Of a stretch of 23,468 nt of DNA, positions 22,139 through 23,468 are shown one piece after another (the stretch's first letter is position 1; each line of letters opens with the position of its first letter). Below the pieces are notes generated by a model that saw only the letters and a list, made by a program, of their open reading frames with translations, was not told the origin of the DNA and searched no databases. The position numbers and the translations under genes were made by a program. This stretch comes from Phoronis ovalis. Lineage: Eukaryota; Phoronida; Phoronidae. The DNA lies in assembly GCA_028565635.1 (NCBI GenBank), contig JAOXYB010084719.1:7030-30497 (forward strand). Direction: 5' to 3'.

Positions 22139-23391
22139 TGATGTGATCAGCTTTAGGATGTTACCAAATACTCTGCATAGCAAATACAGAAGTACAGTAA
22201 ATCAAGACATTTATAGCACAGATTGTGTGAACATTAATTCAAACTTTGTTGTTGCCTCACTTGCATTGTTTCTCTGAAATAGTTTTAAATGCAATACTGA
22301 TTAACTGCTATAGATTTGGATACAATTTGTCAAACTGCAGTAGGACATGGTTTTGTTGTGTGGTGTTTGTTGTAAAGTAGAATAGAAACATAAGATGCCT
22401 CTTTGTTGGAAAATATTATAAATAACATATTTGGATTTATAAATAAATAGCAGTTATTCCTTTATACATCTAACAAATTCCGGAAGGTTTTTGAATTTGT
22501 AAATTAATATGTAGGGAATACATAAACATTTTTAAAGTAAACAATGAATCGCATTGTCACAGATTACCATAAATTTTGTTGGACACGACTGCATTTGTCA
22601 AAATTTATTGATGGATGACCTAGTGGTAACTTTCTGGTAATTTCACTATTAAATTCACTTAGTTACCTTGACACCACAAACAAATAAATAAATATTGTTC
22701 CTAGTAAATATGATATCACTGATTATAAGATATAATATAACAGGTAAATAATTTGGAAAATTAAATATAATGTTCTTTGCATAAAGATGAAAACTAAAAT
22801 CACTACTTCGGAAAAAAATCCTTTAGTTTTTACAGGCATATGATTTCTGACATGAACTATGAGAACCTAACAGATTGAGCTATGTCATCAGATTACTCAA
22901 AAGTTGGTTTATTGCACATTATACATAAGTGGCAAGATTTAAATAAAAATTTTGATTACCAATTCAAGCATAGAAAATATAGATCATTGAGGTGCAGTAT
23001 ATGTCACCGTGCACAACACTTAATTATATTTCGAGTGTTCCTGTTCCAGTGTGTCAAACATTGAATAACCAGTGGGGTATATAATTCATGGATTTCTCAA
23101 ATTTTCCATTTATTAATGCCCTACTATAACATTAGACAGCGTATAGCTTGAGTTAGACATTCAGGAGATTTTGTGCAGTCATCTGACAGCTACATGTGTG
23201 CAATTTTCTTCTTGGAGGCCAGTCATTTTCATGCTGATATCCCAGAGTCTTCTACTTATGTCATCGTTCAAAGCAGAATTTCCTACTGGTTTTTCTTTGC
23301 AATCACTAGAACAGAACATTATATGCAAATGGTGATCTCAAGACAAGTTAGTATACATATAGCAGGTGCCATGAAGGCAATGAATTGTAAA
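22139..23391. other. Microprotein 3' UTR and downstream DNA
   Basis: AT-rich, with several AATAAA hexamers. Short plus-strand open frames at 22882-23064 and 23173-23394 show no recognisable protein. Confidence 0.4.
22442..22447 (+). terminator. Candidate poly(A) signal AATAAA for the microprotein gene
   Basis: AATAAA lies about 300 nt past the stop codon. Two overlapping copies lie further on at 22683-22692. The true cleavage site cannot be chosen from sequence alone. Confidence 0.35.
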
Positions 23392-23468
23392 TAACATTAC
23401 TGCATATTGTAAAGTTCCCCTAACATTACTGCACATTGTAAAGTTCCCCTAACATTACTGCACATTGT
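23392..23468. repeat. 29-bp tandem repeat running off the window
   Basis: TAACATTACTGCA begins at 23392, 23421 and 23450, an exact 29-bp period, with one A/C difference (GCATATTG versus GCACATTG). The third copy is cut by the window end, so the array length is unknown. Confidence 0.85.

Noticed and set aside
23392-23468. The terminal 29-bp repeat as a CRISPR array
   Set aside because: The units are directly contiguous with no variable spacers, and the DNA is eukaryotic.

Overview
This window reads as nuclear DNA of an animal, most likely an AT-rich invertebrate. Mollusc-like is my guess from general character and is not proven. There are no prokaryotic features. Both genes I can support are split by short GT-AG introns, and the DNA between them is AT-rich and full of repeats.

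Layout. Positions 1-9840 hold no gene I can support. They are AT-rich intergenic DNA with a near-identical 524-bp-offset tandem duplication (2927-3922), an older 215-bp-offset duplication (5425-5795), a decayed tRNA-like segment on the minus strand (7378-7439) and a long foldback (MITE-like) element (about 7623-7913). Positions 9840-13828 also lack a convincing ORF and may in part be the 3' untranslated region of the first gene. Positions 13829-19356 (minus) carry a five-exon gene for a 388-residue leucine-rich-repeat protein. All four exon junctions keep phase. The C-terminal region has paired cysteines spaced as in the LRRC58/LRRC28 type of protein. Its introns are packed with repeats: a second copy of the foldback element directly beside a splice donor, a 3 x 55-bp tandem repeat, two copies of a 370-bp element built on a GGATTGCTACC motif, and an array of a TTTACCACAGGGTAT motif.

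Positions 19357-20334 form the head-to-head interval between this gene and a second, plus-strand gene. The interval includes a CGCG palindrome close to the TCTCGCGAGA promoter motif. The second gene (20335-22138, three coding exons) encodes a 76-residue basic protein with one membrane segment. I do not recognise its family. After 22138 come candidate poly(A) signals and ordinary AT-rich DNA. A 29-bp tandem repeat starts at 23392 and runs off the window.

The two genes may share a bidirectional promoter, but nothing in the sequence shows that their products work together. I found no new multi-gene system. The best leads are the uncharacterised LRR protein, the unidentified membrane microprotein, and the foldback element whose two copies differ by a matched base-pair change and one of which abuts a splice donor.
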